64,000 nt of DNA from Haloarcula limicola (lineage in GTDB: Archaea; Halobacteriota; Halobacteria; Halobacteriales; Haloarculaceae): contig NZ_WRXM01000001.1 of assembly GCF_010119205.1 (NCBI RefSeq), positions 992,001 through 1,056,000 on the forward strand. Reading direction: 5' to 3'. The notes below the pieces were generated by a model that saw nothing but the letters and a program-made list of their open reading frames with translations, had not been told where the DNA came from and did not search any database. Position numbers and translations under genes: made by a program. This document shows positions 18,387 to 28,212 of this stretch, piece by piece; within the stretch, counting starts at the first letter, position 1; every line of letters begins with the position of its first letter.

Positions 18387-19444
18387 TCACGGCGTTACAG
18401 CTACCGGTCATCGGTCTGGAACTGTCGGCGTTCGTCGTCCTCGTCATCGCCGCCTTCGCCGGGGGCGCGTTCGGGGCCGCGCTCGGCGCGCTCCCGGCGT
18501 TCTGTTTCACGGGATTCCTCGTCGTCGTCGGCGAGGGCGCGGCCTACGCCGGTGCCGAGTTAGCGGGTAGCATCACCGGCGCGGTCGCCTTCGGCCCGGT
18601 GTTCGGCCCGCACGTCTCCTTCGCCGGGGGCGCGGCGGCCGCCGCCTACGCCGCCAAACACGACGAGATGGGAGCCGCCTTCGACTTCCACAACGCGAAG
18701 GCGATCACGTTCGCTCTCGGCACGAAACCGAGCCACCTCGCCGTCGGCGGCGCGTTCGGCATCGTCGGAATGTTGATCAGGCAGATATCCGGCGGCCTGT
18801 TGCTCCCCTGGGACCCGATCGCGATGGGCGTCACGCTCAGCGCGTTGCTCCACCGGCTCGTCTTCGGGTACTCCATCATCGGCGTCGTCGCCGGCGACGG
18901 CATCTTCGACATGACGCCGTTCGAACGCGGCGAGACACGGTCCGAAGGCGAGGTGTCGGGCGACGCCGACAAACCCGGCGAGGAGCGCTTAGCCGTCGAG
19001 CCGTGGCTCCCCCACCAGTACAAGTGGCCGGGCGTCGCGCTCATCGGCTTCGTCACCGGCGTCCTCGGCGGGTACATCTGGCTCGAAACGGGGAGTTACT
19101 TCCTCGGCTTCGGCATCTCGGCGGCGTCGCTCACCTTCCTCAACCTCGGCGTGGAGAAGATCCCGGTGACACACCACATGACCCTGCCCGCCTCGACGGC
19201 GGGGGCGGCCGTCGTCGCCAGCGACCCCGGCGGAAGCGCTTTGCTGGTCGTCATCGTCGCGGCGATCTTCGGCGTCTACGGCGCGTTACTCGGCGAGACG
19301 TGGCAGCGGATCTTCTACGCCCACGCCGACACGCACTGGGACCCGCCGGCGGCGGCCATCACGCTGGCGACGTTCACCATCGCGATTCTCTACATCCTCG
19401 GCGTCTTCCCCGGGTCGGCGTGGGTGCCGGCGCTCGGTCTCTAA
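18380..19444 (+). CDS. Polytopic membrane protein of unknown function
   Basis: A 354-residue protein with roughly nine hydrophobic segments, rich in Gly and Ala. A charged cytoplasmic-type loop lies at about residues 178-215 (ERGETRSEGEVSGDADKPGE). Conspicuous motifs are FGPVFGPHVSFAGG, LPWDPIAMGVTLSALLHRLVFGYS and KIPVTHHMTLPAS; the conserved-looking histidines sit at membrane edges, as in metal or proton sites. I do not recognise the family with confidence. The start is fixed by GGAGG upstream and by the overlap with the small ORF. Confidence 0.7.
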   Translation: MVITALQLPVIGLELSAFVVLVIAAFAGGAFGAALGALPAFCFTGFLVVVGEGAAYAGAELAGSITGAVAFGPVFGPHVSFAGGAAAAAYAAKHDEMGAAFDFHNAKAITFALGTKPSHLAVGGAFGIVGMLIRQISGGLLLPWDPIAMGVTLSALLHRLVFGYSIIGVVAGDGIFDMTPFERGETRSEGEVSGDADKPGEERLAVEPWLPHQYKWPGVALIGFVTGVLGGYIWLETGSYFLGFGISAASLTFLNLGVEKIPVTHHMTLPASTAGAAVVASDPGGSALLVVIVAAIFGVYGALLGETWQRIFYAHADTHWDPPAAAITLATFTIAILYILGVFPGSAWVPALGL

Positions 19445-19461
19445 CTCCCGCACCTCTCCGC

Positions 19462-20448
19462 TCACTCCGTCAGGTCGTCGAGCAGTTCCTCCTCCACGTC
19501 GCGGTCCGGCCCGAACTGCCGTCCGGTCCGGTCGTTCTCCCGGTGTTCCTCGACCGTCCGCTGGAGCGCGACCCGGTGCGGCGTCGAGGACCAGCCGAGC
19601 GCTCGGAGCTTCGCCGTCTCCAACAGATGGGGCGACGCCCGATGAATCGGAAAGTCCTGCGGCGTCAGACCGTGCCGCGCGAGGTCGCGTTCGGTCGCGC
19701 CGACCGTCTCGACGCCCGTCTGCAGCGTCTCGGCCAGTAACTCCACCCACTGACCGAGCATCGGCGCGTGTTCGTCGCCGACGTTGTACGCCTCGCCGGC
19801 CTCCCCCTCCTCGGCGACGATTCGGAGCGCGCTCGCCACGTCCTCGACGTAAGCCATCTGCCAGAGGCTCATCCCGTCGCTCGGCACGGCGATGCGGTCC
19901 TGGACGGCCACCCGATCGACCCAGTAGGCGAACCGCTCGGTGTAGTCGTGGGGGCCGTAGACGACGGTCGGCCGGACGCTCATCGCTCGCACGCCGTCCT
20001 CCGCGGCGGCGAACACCTCGCGGTCGCCCTCGGCCTTGCGGGGGCCGTACGTCGCGCCGCTGTCGGTCGTCGCCTCCTCCTCGCTACACGGTTCGAGCGC
20101 CGTGTCGTCCTCGCGTTTCGGCACCCGCTCCTCACCGTAGGCCGCGCCGCTGGAGACGTAGACGTACGCGTCGACGTCGGCGAAGACGTCGGTAGCGACC
20201 CGGACGTCCTCGGGGAAGTACGCCACGCAGTCGACGACCGCGTCGGGGTCGACCTCGTCGCGGGCGGCCGCGAGGTCCTCGCGGTCGCGGCGGTTCCCCT
20301 GGACGTGGGTCACGCCCTCGTCGTCCGCGAAGGGGTTGTCGTGATTCCCCCGGTTGAAAATCGCCACGTCGTAGCCTGCGTCACGGAACTCGGAGACGGT
20401 GTAGCGGCCGATGAACCGCGTACCGCCGACGATGAGAACCTGGTCCAT
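19462..20448 (-). CDS. NAD-dependent epimerase/dehydratase (extended SDR)
   Basis: 328 residues with the Rossmann motif GGTRFIGRY at the N-terminus, the catalytic Ser/Thr region YVYVSSGAAYGE and the YxxxK pair in ATYGPRKAEGD. RPTVVYGPHDYTERFAYWVDRV and AYVEDVASAL are typical of sugar-nucleotide epimerases and reductases. The substrate cannot be determined; no glycan gene cluster surrounds it. It converges on the membrane gene at 19444 (17-base gap) and lies 137 bases downstream of gltB in the same direction. Confidence 0.82.
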   Translation of the reverse strand: MDQVLIVGGTRFIGRYTVSEFRDAGYDVAIFNRGNHDNPFADDEGVTHVQGNRRDREDLAAARDEVDPDAVVDCVAYFPEDVRVATDVFADVDAYVYVSSGAAYGEERVPKREDDTALEPCSEEEATTDSGATYGPRKAEGDREVFAAAEDGVRAMSVRPTVVYGPHDYTERFAYWVDRVAVQDRIAVPSDGMSLWQMAYVEDVASALRIVAEEGEAGEAYNVGDEHAPMLGQWVELLAETLQTGVETVGATERDLARHGLTPQDFPIHRASPHLLETAKLRALGWSSTPHRVALQRTVEEHRENDRTGRQFGPDRDVEEELLDDLTE

Positions 20449-20585
20449 ACCCGCCCAACGGAGGGCGGCGTCAAAACGAGTGGGGTGGCGGGCAGGCGGG
20501 TGTGGTCACGCCGGTCGTCGCGCGGTATGTTCGGAAGGCGAAACGCGTCCGAGGGAGCGGAACGCGCCCAGCATCGCGGCCGCCG

Positions 20586-23500
20586 TCAGTCGTCGGAGGA
20601 GGCCGCGAAGTCCACCTCGTCGCCGGCGTCGGCCGGGGCCGACGCGGCGGCGGGCGGTTCGTTGCGCACGTCGTCGCGCTCCCGGTCGCTGATGACCTCG
20701 GCGTAGGCGTCGGGCATCACCTTCGTGAAGTTCTCGACTTCGGCGTCCCACTCGTCTAACAGCGCCGCCGCCTTCTCGGAGCCCGTGTAGGCCGCGTGGT
20801 TCTCGACGAGGCGGGAGATCATCCCCCGGTCCTTGCCCTCTAGGCCCTCCTCGATGGAGACCATGCCGGTGTTGGCCTGGTCGGCGAGGTTACCCTCGGG
20901 GTCGTAGACGTAGGCGACGCCGCCGGACATCCCGGCCGCGAAGTTCTTGCCGGTGTCGCCGAGGACGACGATGGCACCGCCAGTCATGTACTCACAGCCG
21001 TGGTCGCCGACGCCCTCGACGACGCCCTTGACGCCTGAGTTTCGCACGGCGAAGCGCTCGCCGGCCTGCCCGTTGATGTAGGCCTCGCCCTGGGTCGCGC
21101 CGTACAGCGCGACGTTGCCGACGACGATGTTCTCGCTGGCCTCGTAGGACGCCTCCGCGGGCGTGTTGACGACGAGTTTGCCGCCGGAGAGCCCCTTGCC
21201 GACGTAGTCGTTGGCCGTCCCGGTGAGGTCCATCGTCACGCCCTGCGCGAGGAACGCGCCGAAGGACTGGCCCGCCGTCCCGTTCAAGTCGACCCGGACG
21301 GTGTCGTCCGGCAGGCCGTCGCCGCCGTACTCCCGGCAGATGCGGTTCGACAGCGTCGCGCCGACGGCCCGGTCGACGTTGTCCACCTCGGTGTCGACGG
21401 CGACCGGTTCGCCGCTCTCGAAGGCGGACTCGGCCGCGTCGATAAGGTCCCAGTCGAGCTGTTCGTCGACCTCGTGGTCCTGTTCGCGCTGTTTGTAGCG
21501 GCCGTCGTTGTCGACCGGCTCGGCGATGACCGACGAGAGGTCGATCTTCTCGGCCTTCGGCTGGCTCACGTCGTCTCGCTGTTCGAGGACGCCGACCCGC
21601 CCGATCATCTCCTCGATAGTCTCGAAGCCGAGTTCGGCCATTATCTCGCGGAGCTCCTGTGCGACGAACGTCATGTAGTTGATGACGTGCTGTGGCTCGC
21701 CGGGGAACCGGCTCCGCAGATTCTCGTTCTGCGTGGCGATGCCGACCGGGCAGGTGTTCTCGTGGCACTGTCGGGCCATCACGCAACCGGACGTGACCAG
21801 CGAGGCGGTCCCGAACGTGTACCCCTCGGCACCGAGCAACGCGGCGACGGCCACGTCGCGGCCGGTCTTCATCCCGCCGTCGGCGGTGACTTTGATGCGC
21901 GAGCGCAGCCCCGTCGCGCGGAGCATCTGGTTGGCCTCGGCGACGCCCAGTTCCCACGGCAGGCCGGCGTTCTTGATGGAGGTCTTCGGCGACGCGCCGG
22001 TCCCGCCGTCGTGGCCCGAGATGTGGACCACGTCGGCGTTGGCCTTGGCGACGCCGGCCGCGATGGTGCCGATGCCGTCCTCGGCGACCAACTTGACGTT
22101 GATGTCGGCCTCCGGATTGCTGGCCTTCAGGTCGTGGATGAGCTGTTTGAGGTCCTCGATGGAGTAGATGTCGTGCAGCGGCGGCGGCGAGATGAGGCCG
22201 ACGCCCGGCGTCGCGTAGCGGACGTGGGCGATCATCTCGTTGACCTTCTTCCCGGGCAGGTGACCGCCCTCGCCGGGTTTGGACCCCTGTGCCATCTTGA
22301 TCTGGAGCTCGTCGGCCGATTCGAGGTAGTGGGCGGTGACGCCGAAGCGACCCGAGGCGACCTGCTTGGTCGTGCACTCCTTCTCGGTGTCGAACCGCTC
22401 GGGCGGTTCGCCGCCCTCGCCGGTGTTGGCGTTGGCCCCCATCCGGTTCATGGCGATGGCGTTGTTCTCGTGCATCTCCGGGGAGAGCGACCCGAGCGAC
22501 ATCGCCGCCGTCTCGAAGCGCTTCACGATGTCGTCGACGGGTTCGACGTCCTCGATGGGGACGGAGTCGCGGTCCGAGTCCAGTTCGAGCAGGCCCCGGA
22601 GCGTCTGGAGCTGCTCGTTCTGGTCGTTGATGAGTTCGGCGAACTCCTGGTAGGTCCCGTAGTCGCCCATCCGGACGGCCTGTTGGATCTTACCGACCGT
22701 CTCGGGGTTCCACTGGTGGTGGATGCCGTTCGAGCGGAACTCGTACTCGCCCTGTCGGGGCATGTCGGGCTCCTCCTCGCTCCAGGCGACGTCGTGTCGC
22801 TGGAGGAGGTCCTCCTCGATGTCGTCGATGTCGATCCCCTCGGTCCGGCAGGTCGTCCCCTCGAAGTACTCGGCGATGAAGTCCGAGGAGAGGCCGACGG
22901 CCTCGAAGATCTGGGCGCCCTGATAGCTCTCGACGGTGGAGATGCCCATCTTCGCCATCGTCTTCAGCAGGCCGTCCTCGACGGCGGTGATGTAGGCGTC
23001 GATGGCCTCCGAGAGGTCCGCGCCGTCCGGCCCGGCGACGAGGTCGTCGATGGTCTGATAGGAGAGGTAGGGGTTGACCGCGCCCGCGCCGTAGCCGATG
23101 AGCGTCGCGAAGTGATGGACCGCACGCGGGTCGCCGGACTCGAGGACGAGCCCGACGTGGTTGCGCAGGCCGTTGCGGACGAGGTGGTGGTGGACGCCGC
23201 CGACCGCCAGCAGCGACGGAATGGGAACGCGGTCCGGGCCGGCGTCTCGGTCCGAGAGGACGACGACGTCGTGGTCCTCCGCGGCGGCGTCGGCCTCGGC
23301 GCGCACGTCCTCGACGGCCTCGCGGAGGTCGGTGCCGCGCTCGTAGGTGATGTCGACGACCGCCGTCGACATGCCGTTCTCGTCCAAGTCCTTGATGGCC
23401 GCCGTCTCCTCGTCGGTGAGGATGGGCGAGTCGAGGACGAGTTGCCGGGCGTGGTCCTGCGACTCGTCCAGTAGGTTGCGCTGGTAGCCGAGTCGGGACT

Positions 23501-25139
23501 CCAGCGAGGTGACCAGTTCCTCGCGGATGTAGTCCAGCGGCGGGTTGGTGACCTGCGCGAACAGCTGCTTGAAGTAGGTGAACAGCGGGCGATTGAACTG
23601 CGAGAGCACCGACAGCGGCGTGTCGTCGCCCATCGACCCGACCGGGTCCTTCCCCTTCTCGGCCATCGGTTCGATGAGGTGGTCCACCTCGTCGTAGGTG
23701 TAGCCGTACATGGCCTGCTGGCTCCGCAGGCCGGCGGCCTCGGTCTGGGGCGTGTTGTCCTCGCGGGCGGCGATGTCGTCGATGTCGACCTGCTCCTCGG
23801 CGACCCACTCGCCGTACTTCTCGTCGCCGATGTCGTCGAACACTTCGGCGTCGGGGATGACCCGTCCTTCCTCGGGGTCGGCGAGGAAACACTGCCCCGG
23901 CTGGAGTCGGCCGCGTTCGGCGATCTCACCGGCGTCGTGGTCGAGCGCGCCGGCCTCCGAGGACATCACGAGCGTGTCGTCCTCCAAGACGTCGTAGCGA
24001 CAGGGGCGCAGGCCGTTCCGGTCGAGGACGGCACCGATGCGCTCGCCGTCGGTCGCCGCGACCAGCGCGGGGCCGTCCCACGGTTCGACCAGCGAGGCGT
24101 GGTAGTCGTAGAAGTCGCGCCGGTCGCCGGTCACGTCGTTCATCTCGCCGCGCCACGCCTCGGGGATGAGCATCCGGAGCGCGTGCGGAAGGTCGCGGCC
24201 GCCCTGTAAGAGGAGTTCGAGCGCGTTGTCGACGCTCGCGGTGTCGGACTGGTCGGGGTCGTCGATGATGGGCTTGATCTTTCCTATCTCATCACCGAAG
24301 CGCTCGCTCTGGATGTCCGTCTCGCGGGCCCGCATCCAGTTGATGTTGCCCTGGATGGTGTTGAACTCGCCGTTGTGGATGATGCGGCGGTAGGGGTGTG
24401 CGAGGTGCCACGCGCCGAGCGTGTTCGTCGAGAAGCGGGCGTGGACCATCGCGAAGGTAGATGTCAGGCGCTCGTCGGCGAGGTCCGGGTAGTACTCGGG
24501 GAGCTGTTCGGCCTTCAGCAGCCCCTTGTAGACGACGACGTCTGTCGCCAGCGAGACGACGTAGAAGCGCTCGTGTCCGGCCGGTCGCTCCTCGCCGACG
24601 GTGTTCTCGAGGACGCGGCGGCCGACGTAGAGCTGGTTGTCGAGTTCCTGGTCCGTCTTGCCGTCCTCGGACGTGACCGCGAACTGGGCGACGGCGGGCT
24701 CGGCGTCGAGTGCGGTCTGTCCGATGTCCGCGTTGTCCGTCGGGACGTCGCGCCAGTCCAGGACGTCGAGTCCCTCGTCGGCGAGTTCCGTCTCGACTAA
24801 GTCCTTCAGCTCGGCGGCGTCGTCCTCGTCTCGCGGCAGAAAGAGCGTCCCGACGGCGTACTCGCCGGGGTCGGGGAGATCGGCGTCCAGCTCGTCGGCG
24901 AAGAAGTCGTGGGGCAACTGGAGCATGATGCCCGCGCCGTCACCGGTGTTCTGTTCGGCCCCCGTCGTCCCTCGGTGTTCGAGGTTCTCGAGGAGTTGCA
25001 GGCCGTCCTGTACCGTCTCGTGGTCGCTGCCGCCGTCGAGGTCCATCACGACCCCGACGCCGCAGTTCGACCGGGAATCCGTGGGGTCTACGAGCCCGGC
25101 CTCGCTCGCAGCCTCGTCGCTGTCGTGTCGCTCAACCAT
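20586..25139 (-). CDS. gltB: Glutamate synthase large subunit
   Basis: 1517 residues, full length for the GltB family. After a propeptide of 25 residues, Cys26 in SNCGVGVVMD would be the N-terminal nucleophile of the glutamine amidotransferase domain; LENLEHRGTTGAEQNTGDGAG follows. Then come the central domain, the FMN-binding synthase domain (KPGEGGHLPGKKV, HISGHDGGTGASP, GGMKTGRDV) with the 3Fe-4S cysteines in GCVMARQCHENTCPVG (about 1115-1130), and the C-terminal GXGXG helix domain. It makes two glutamates from glutamine and 2-oxoglutarate. No small subunit is adjacent, so ferredoxin may be the electron donor. Confidence 0.96.
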   Translation of the reverse strand: MVERHDSDEAASEAGLVDPTDSRSNCGVGVVMDLDGGSDHETVQDGLQLLENLEHRGTTGAEQNTGDGAGIMLQLPHDFFADELDADLPDPGEYAVGTLFLPRDEDDAAELKDLVETELADEGLDVLDWRDVPTDNADIGQTALDAEPAVAQFAVTSEDGKTDQELDNQLYVGRRVLENTVGEERPAGHERFYVVSLATDVVVYKGLLKAEQLPEYYPDLADERLTSTFAMVHARFSTNTLGAWHLAHPYRRIIHNGEFNTIQGNINWMRARETDIQSERFGDEIGKIKPIIDDPDQSDTASVDNALELLLQGGRDLPHALRMLIPEAWRGEMNDVTGDRRDFYDYHASLVEPWDGPALVAATDGERIGAVLDRNGLRPCRYDVLEDDTLVMSSEAGALDHDAGEIAERGRLQPGQCFLADPEEGRVIPDAEVFDDIGDEKYGEWVAEEQVDIDDIAAREDNTPQTEAAGLRSQQAMYGYTYDEVDHLIEPMAEKGKDPVGSMGDDTPLSVLSQFNRPLFTYFKQLFAQVTNPPLDYIREELVTSLESRLGYQRNLLDESQDHARQLVLDSPILTDEETAAIKDLDENGMSTAVVDITYERGTDLREAVEDVRAEADAAAEDHDVVVLSDRDAGPDRVPIPSLLAVGGVHHHLVRNGLRNHVGLVLESGDPRAVHHFATLIGYGAGAVNPYLSYQTIDDLVAGPDGADLSEAIDAYITAVEDGLLKTMAKMGISTVESYQGAQIFEAVGLSSDFIAEYFEGTTCRTEGIDIDDIEEDLLQRHDVAWSEEEPDMPRQGEYEFRSNGIHHQWNPETVGKIQQAVRMGDYGTYQEFAELINDQNEQLQTLRGLLELDSDRDSVPIEDVEPVDDIVKRFETAAMSLGSLSPEMHENNAIAMNRMGANANTGEGGEPPERFDTEKECTTKQVASGRFGVTAHYLESADELQIKMAQGSKPGEGGHLPGKKVNEMIAHVRYATPGVGLISPPPLHDIYSIEDLKQLIHDLKASNPEADINVKLVAEDGIGTIAAGVAKANADVVHISGHDGGTGASPKTSIKNAGLPWELGVAEANQMLRATGLRSRIKVTADGGMKTGRDVAVAALLGAEGYTFGTASLVTSGCVMARQCHENTCPVGIATQNENLRSRFPGEPQHVINYMTFVAQELREIMAELGFETIEEMIGRVGVLEQRDDVSQPKAEKIDLSSVIAEPVDNDGRYKQREQDHEVDEQLDWDLIDAAESAFESGEPVAVDTEVDNVDRAVGATLSNRICREYGGDGLPDDTVRVDLNGTAGQSFGAFLAQGVTMDLTGTANDYVGKGLSGGKLVVNTPAEASYEASENIVVGNVALYGATQGEAYINGQAGERFAVRNSGVKGVVEGVGDHGCEYMTGGAIVVLGDTGKNFAAGMSGGVAYVYDPEGNLADQANTGMVSIEEGLEGKDRGMISRLVENHAAYTGSEKAAALLDEWDAEVENFTKVMPDAYAEVISDRERDDVRNEPPAAASAPADAGDEVDFAASSDD

Positions 25140-25164
25140 GTGTGCGCGCTACTAGTGGAACACC

Positions 25165-25172
25165 TCATAAAA
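25165..25172 (-). promoter_or_regulatory. TATA box of gltB
   Basis: Reading on the minus strand, CTTTTATG is centred about 30 bases before the gltB ATG (25139), fitting a leaderless transcript. Confidence 0.65.
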
Positions 25173-25215
25173 GGATGGTCCTGAAGGTATTAGCGTTGTT
25201 AGACCACATATTAGG

Positions 25216-25249
25216 GCATATATATTTATAACGATAGATTGCAGTCTAT
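25216..25249. promoter_or_regulatory. AT-rich block and imperfect palindrome upstream of gltB
   Basis: An A/T run (25216-25230) is followed by ATAGATTGCAGTCTAT (25234-25249), whose arms ATAGA/TCTAT are perfectly inverted. It lies 80-110 bases upstream of gltB and could be an operator. On the plus strand a 25-codon ORF starts at 25260 (MTARADDGDAARM..., stop 25335-25337), overlapping the end of the CBS gene; it is too short to support alone. Confidence 0.35.
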
Positions 25250-25333
25250 TCAGTTCGACATGACGGCGAGAGCGGACGACGGCGACGCCGCTCGGATGGG
25301 GGTGCGGAAAACGAGACCGAACGCGCGTCTGTG

Positions 25334-25750
25334 CTAGTTCTGGGCGCGTGCCGGCGACGGCTCTTCGATACCGGAGACGTAAGCGGTGAGGTCCGTGGTC
25401 GTCAGCATCCCGACGACGCCCTCCGTCTCGTCGGTGACCGGGACGTGGTGGATCCCGTTCGCTATCAGGGTGTCAGCGACGGATTCGACGGACTCGTTGG
25501 CCGTCGTCGTCACGACGTCGGTGCTCATGTACTCGGAGACGGGTATCGAGTCCGTCTCCCCGCCCTGTGCGGCGATGCGAACGAAGTCAGTCGACGTGAC
25601 GATCCCCTCCAGTTGGCCCGCGTCGTCGACGACCACGACGGAACTGATGTTCTCCGCGATCATCTTCTCGGCGACAGACGCCGCCGACGCGTCCGCCGAT
25701 ACCGTCTGTACGGGCGAGGACATCAGGCGACCGACAAAAATGTCATCCAT
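25334..25750 (-). CDS. Two-CBS-domain protein
   Basis: 138 residues made almost entirely of a tandem CBS pair: MSSPVQTVSADASAASVAE with IVTSTDFVRIAA, then MSTDVVTTTANESVESVAD with GMLTTTDLTAYVSG. Such stand-alone Bateman modules bind adenine nucleotides and sense energy state. The start is set at MDDIF (25750), which has a minus-strand TATA-like CTTATCC near 25778; an ATG 15 bases further upstream is possible. Its place between gdh and gltB, all in one direction, suggests a role in nitrogen or energy control, an inference from position. Confidence 0.85.
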   Translation of the reverse strand: MDDIFVGRLMSSPVQTVSADASAASVAEKMIAENISSVVVVDDAGQLEGIVTSTDFVRIAAQGGETDSIPVSEYMSTDVVTTTANESVESVADTLIANGIHHVPVTDETEGVVGMLTTTDLTAYVSGIEEPSPARAQN

Positions 25751-25885
25751 GGGTATCGGTATCATCTCTCCTTGGATAAGTTTGTCGTCTCCAGCGATTC
25801 GCGACGAGAACCGTCCGGCGTACAGTCGCCGGGCGAGAGGTCGGAAACGAATCGAGAGGCCGTCGTCTTCGGCCGTTCGAACGGA

Positions 25886-27142
25886 CTACGGCCAGACGTC
25901 GGCCTGTTCGGCCGCCTCGACGACGCGGTCGATCGCGACGACGTAGGCGGCGACGCGCATGCTCGGGAGGTCGTGTTCCTCGTAGGCGTCGACGAGCGTG
26001 TCGAACTGGTCGACCATGATCTCTTCGAGTTCGTCGTTGACGCGCCCCTCGTCCCAGTAGAAGCGCTGGCGGTTCTGGACCCACTCGAAGTACGAGACCG
26101 TGACGCCGCCGGCGTTGGCCAGGATGTCGGGGACGACGAGCACGTCCTCGTCTTCGAGCACGTCGTCACCGGCCGGCGTGATGGGGCCGTTGGCCGCCTC
26201 GGAGATGACGTCGGCCTGAACTCCCCGTGCGATCTCCTCGTCGATGGCGTTCTCCAGCGCCGCCGGGATCAGCAGGTCGACGTCCAGCTGGAGCAGTTCG
26301 TCGTTGGTGATCTCCTCGTCCGCGTCGGGGTACTCCACGACGCTCCCGGTCTCTCGCTTGTGTCGCTTGGCGTCGACGGCGTCGATGCCGTCCTCGCTGT
26401 AGATACCGCCGCTGGAATCGGAGACGGCGACGACGTCCGCGCCGAGCTCCTCGGCGAGCTTCGCCGAGATCCAGCCGGCGTTCCCGTAGCCCTGGACGGC
26501 GACGGTCGCGTCCGAGATGTCGCGGCCGAGGTAATCGAAGGCCTCGCGGGCGGCGATGACCGTCGAGCGCCCGGTCGCCTCGACGCGGCCCTCGCTCCCC
26601 CCGCTCGAGATGTCCTTCCCCGTGATGACGCCGGGTTCGGTCGTGTTCTCTAGGGTCTCGTAGGTGTCCTTGATCCAGTTCATCTCGCGCTGGCCCGTGT
26701 TGACGTCCGGCGCGGGGATGTCCCGGTCCTCACCGATGAGCGGCGTCAGTTCCTCCGCGAAGGCGCGAGTGATGCGCTCCAGCTCGGATTCGGAGTACTC
26801 AGCGGGGTCGATGACGATGCCGCCCTTGCCGCCGCCGAGGGGGATGCCGGCCGTCGCGGTCTTGTACGCCATCCACCCCGAGAGGGCCTTGACCTCGTCG
26901 CGGGAGACGTTCGGGTGATAGCGGATGCCGCCCTTGTAGGGGCCGCGGTCGCCGTTGAACTGCGAGCGATACGCGCGGAACACCTCGATAGAGCCGTCGT
27001 CCATCTCGACCGAGAGGTTCGTTTCGAGGATCCGCTCCGGGTTCTTGAGCCTCTCGAGCATTCCCTCGTCGACCTCGATGTGCTCGGCGGCCTCGTCTAC
27101 CTGTTCCTGAAAGCTCTCGAACGGGTTGACCGAATCTCCCAT
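25886..27142 (-). CDS. gdh: Glutamate dehydrogenase (Glu/Leu/Phe/Val family)
   Basis: 418 residues, the usual length. The substrate-binding and catalytic stretch is complete: [30 protein letters not shown], then [13 protein letters not shown] with the catalytic Lys. The dinucleotide domain has [15 protein letters not shown]-like [11 protein letters not shown] and [18 protein letters not shown] are family markers. It interconverts glutamate and 2-oxoglutarate plus ammonium. Cofactor preference cannot be read reliably. With gltB nearby it forms a nitrogen-assimilation neighbourhood. Confidence 0.95.
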   Translation of the reverse strand: MGDSVNPFESFQEQVDEAAEHIEVDEGMLERLKNPERILETNLSVEMDDGSIEVFRAYRSQFNGDRGPYKGGIRYHPNVSRDEVKALSGWMAYKTATAGIPLGGGKGGIVIDPAEYSESELERITRAFAEELTPLIGEDRDIPAPDVNTGQREMNWIKDTYETLENTTEPGVITGKDISSGGSEGRVEATGRSTVIAAREAFDYLGRDISDATVAVQGYGNAGWISAKLAEELGADVVAVSDSSGGIYSEDGIDAVDAKRHKRETGSVVEYPDADEEITNDELLQLDVDLLIPAALENAIDEEIARGVQADVISEAANGPITPAGDDVLEDEDVLVVPDILANAGGVTVSYFEWVQNRQRFYWDEGRVNDELEEIMVDQFDTLVDAYEEHDLPSMRVAAYVVAIDRVVEAAEQADVWP

Positions 27143-27444
27143 ATATGAACGAACGCGCAGGGGTATTTAAAAAGAATTCGAAGTATTACCACCTCTCGCA
27201 GTTAACGGGCAAGAAATGACATAGTACAGGTATAGTGAGGTAATACAATATAATGCCGACCCAACTCATAATATCTCCGATAGGGTTCGCATATCTAACA
27301 GCATCTCGCCTCGAACATCATCGCCGTCTGTCGTTTGTCTGCCCCGAGTCTGACGGTGATTTATATACGACCGCGTGTCACTCGACACTGGGGGCGCGGA
27401 GAAAGTCACACGCTCCCTCAGCCCCACCTTTCGCGACGTCGAAG
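27143..27444. other. AT-rich intergenic region upstream of gdh
   Basis: It holds the gdh TATA box (reads TTTAAATA on the minus strand, 27164-27171, about 25 bases before the ATG) and an inverted repeat GTATTACC (27183-27190) / GGTAATAC (27239-27246) separated by 48 bases. A TTTATATA lies near 27360-27367 with no convincing ORF in either direction. A regulatory region or small RNA is possible; no gene is seen. Confidence 0.5.
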
Positions 27445-28212
27445 CTACGATTCTGCGAGGACTGCCGCCGCGTCGTCGCGCGGCTGGTAATCGAGCGCTA
27501 CGACCGTCTCAGCCAGCGTCAGATACCGGTCCTCGTTCCGCGAGATGGCGTTGGCGACGAGCGGCGAGGTCGGGAGCGCGTGGCGAACGGCGGCGGAGAC
27601 GAGGGACCGGCAGTCGCGCGGACTCAACCACATCGCTCGAGCGAACCGATGGCGAGCGGCCGGACCGGCCCGTGTGGCGCGGAGCTCCGCCTCCGTCATG
27701 AGCCACCCGAGCCGGAGCGAGACGACGTCGACGCCGTACCGGTCGGCGTAGAGGGACCCTATCGCCTCGCAGGCCGCCTTTGCGACGCCGTAGTACGAGT
27801 CGGGTCGGAGCGGATCCTCGGGGCCGACCACCGTGGACAGCTCCTCCGTCAGCGACTCCATCTCACCGGGGTCCTCGCGGTTGTACATCCCGACGACGTG
27901 ACTCGTGCTGGCGACGACGATCCTATCGAGGTCGTTTCGGCGGGCGGCCTCGAAGGCGTTGTACGTTCCCCGGACGTTCTCGCCGTGCGCGGACGTCCAC
28001 CCTCCCTCGCTCGCGGACTCCCACGCCAGATGAAGGAGCGTGTCGGTTCCGTCGAGCGCTTCGACGAACGCCGATTCGTCGGTCACGTCGAGAGCGGCCC
28101 CGTCGACGTGCGGCGCTTCCCGCTGCGTGTATAGCTCTCGCTCCTCCTCGTCGAATACGTCTCTGACTACGTCACCGACCGCGCTGGCAGCCCCAGTGAC
28201 TGCGATTGTCAT
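27445..28212 (-). CDS. Extended SDR of the Azf/uronate dehydrogenase type
   Basis: 255 residues from ATG 28212 (MTIAVTGAASAVG). The NAD motif TGAASAVG, a Ser-containing ASTSHVVGMY, the catalytic YYGVAK and the segment FARAMWLSPRDCRSLV are visible. The AMWLSxRDC stretch is shared with the haloarchaeal NAD-dependent glucose-6-phosphate dehydrogenase Azf and with uronate dehydrogenases. A role in sugar-phosphate or uronate oxidation is thus likely, but which substrate is used is not clear. The gene is monocistronic and 302 bases from gdh. Confidence 0.75.
   Translation of the reverse strand: MTIAVTGAASAVGDVVRDVFDEEERELYTQREAPHVDGAALDVTDESAFVEALDGTDTLLHLAWESASEGGWTSAHGENVRGTYNAFEAARRNDLDRIVVASTSHVVGMYNREDPGEMESLTEELSTVVGPEDPLRPDSYYGVAKAACEAIGSLYADRYGVDVVSLRLGWLMTEAELRATRAGPAARHRFARAMWLSPRDCRSLVSAAVRHALPTSPLVANAISRNEDRYLTLAETVVALDYQPRDDAAAVLAES

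Noticed and set aside
27253-28134. Plus-strand ORF beginning in the AT-rich region and crossing the SDR gene
   Set aside because: The part over the SDR gene is its antisense shadow, and no homologous motif is visible.
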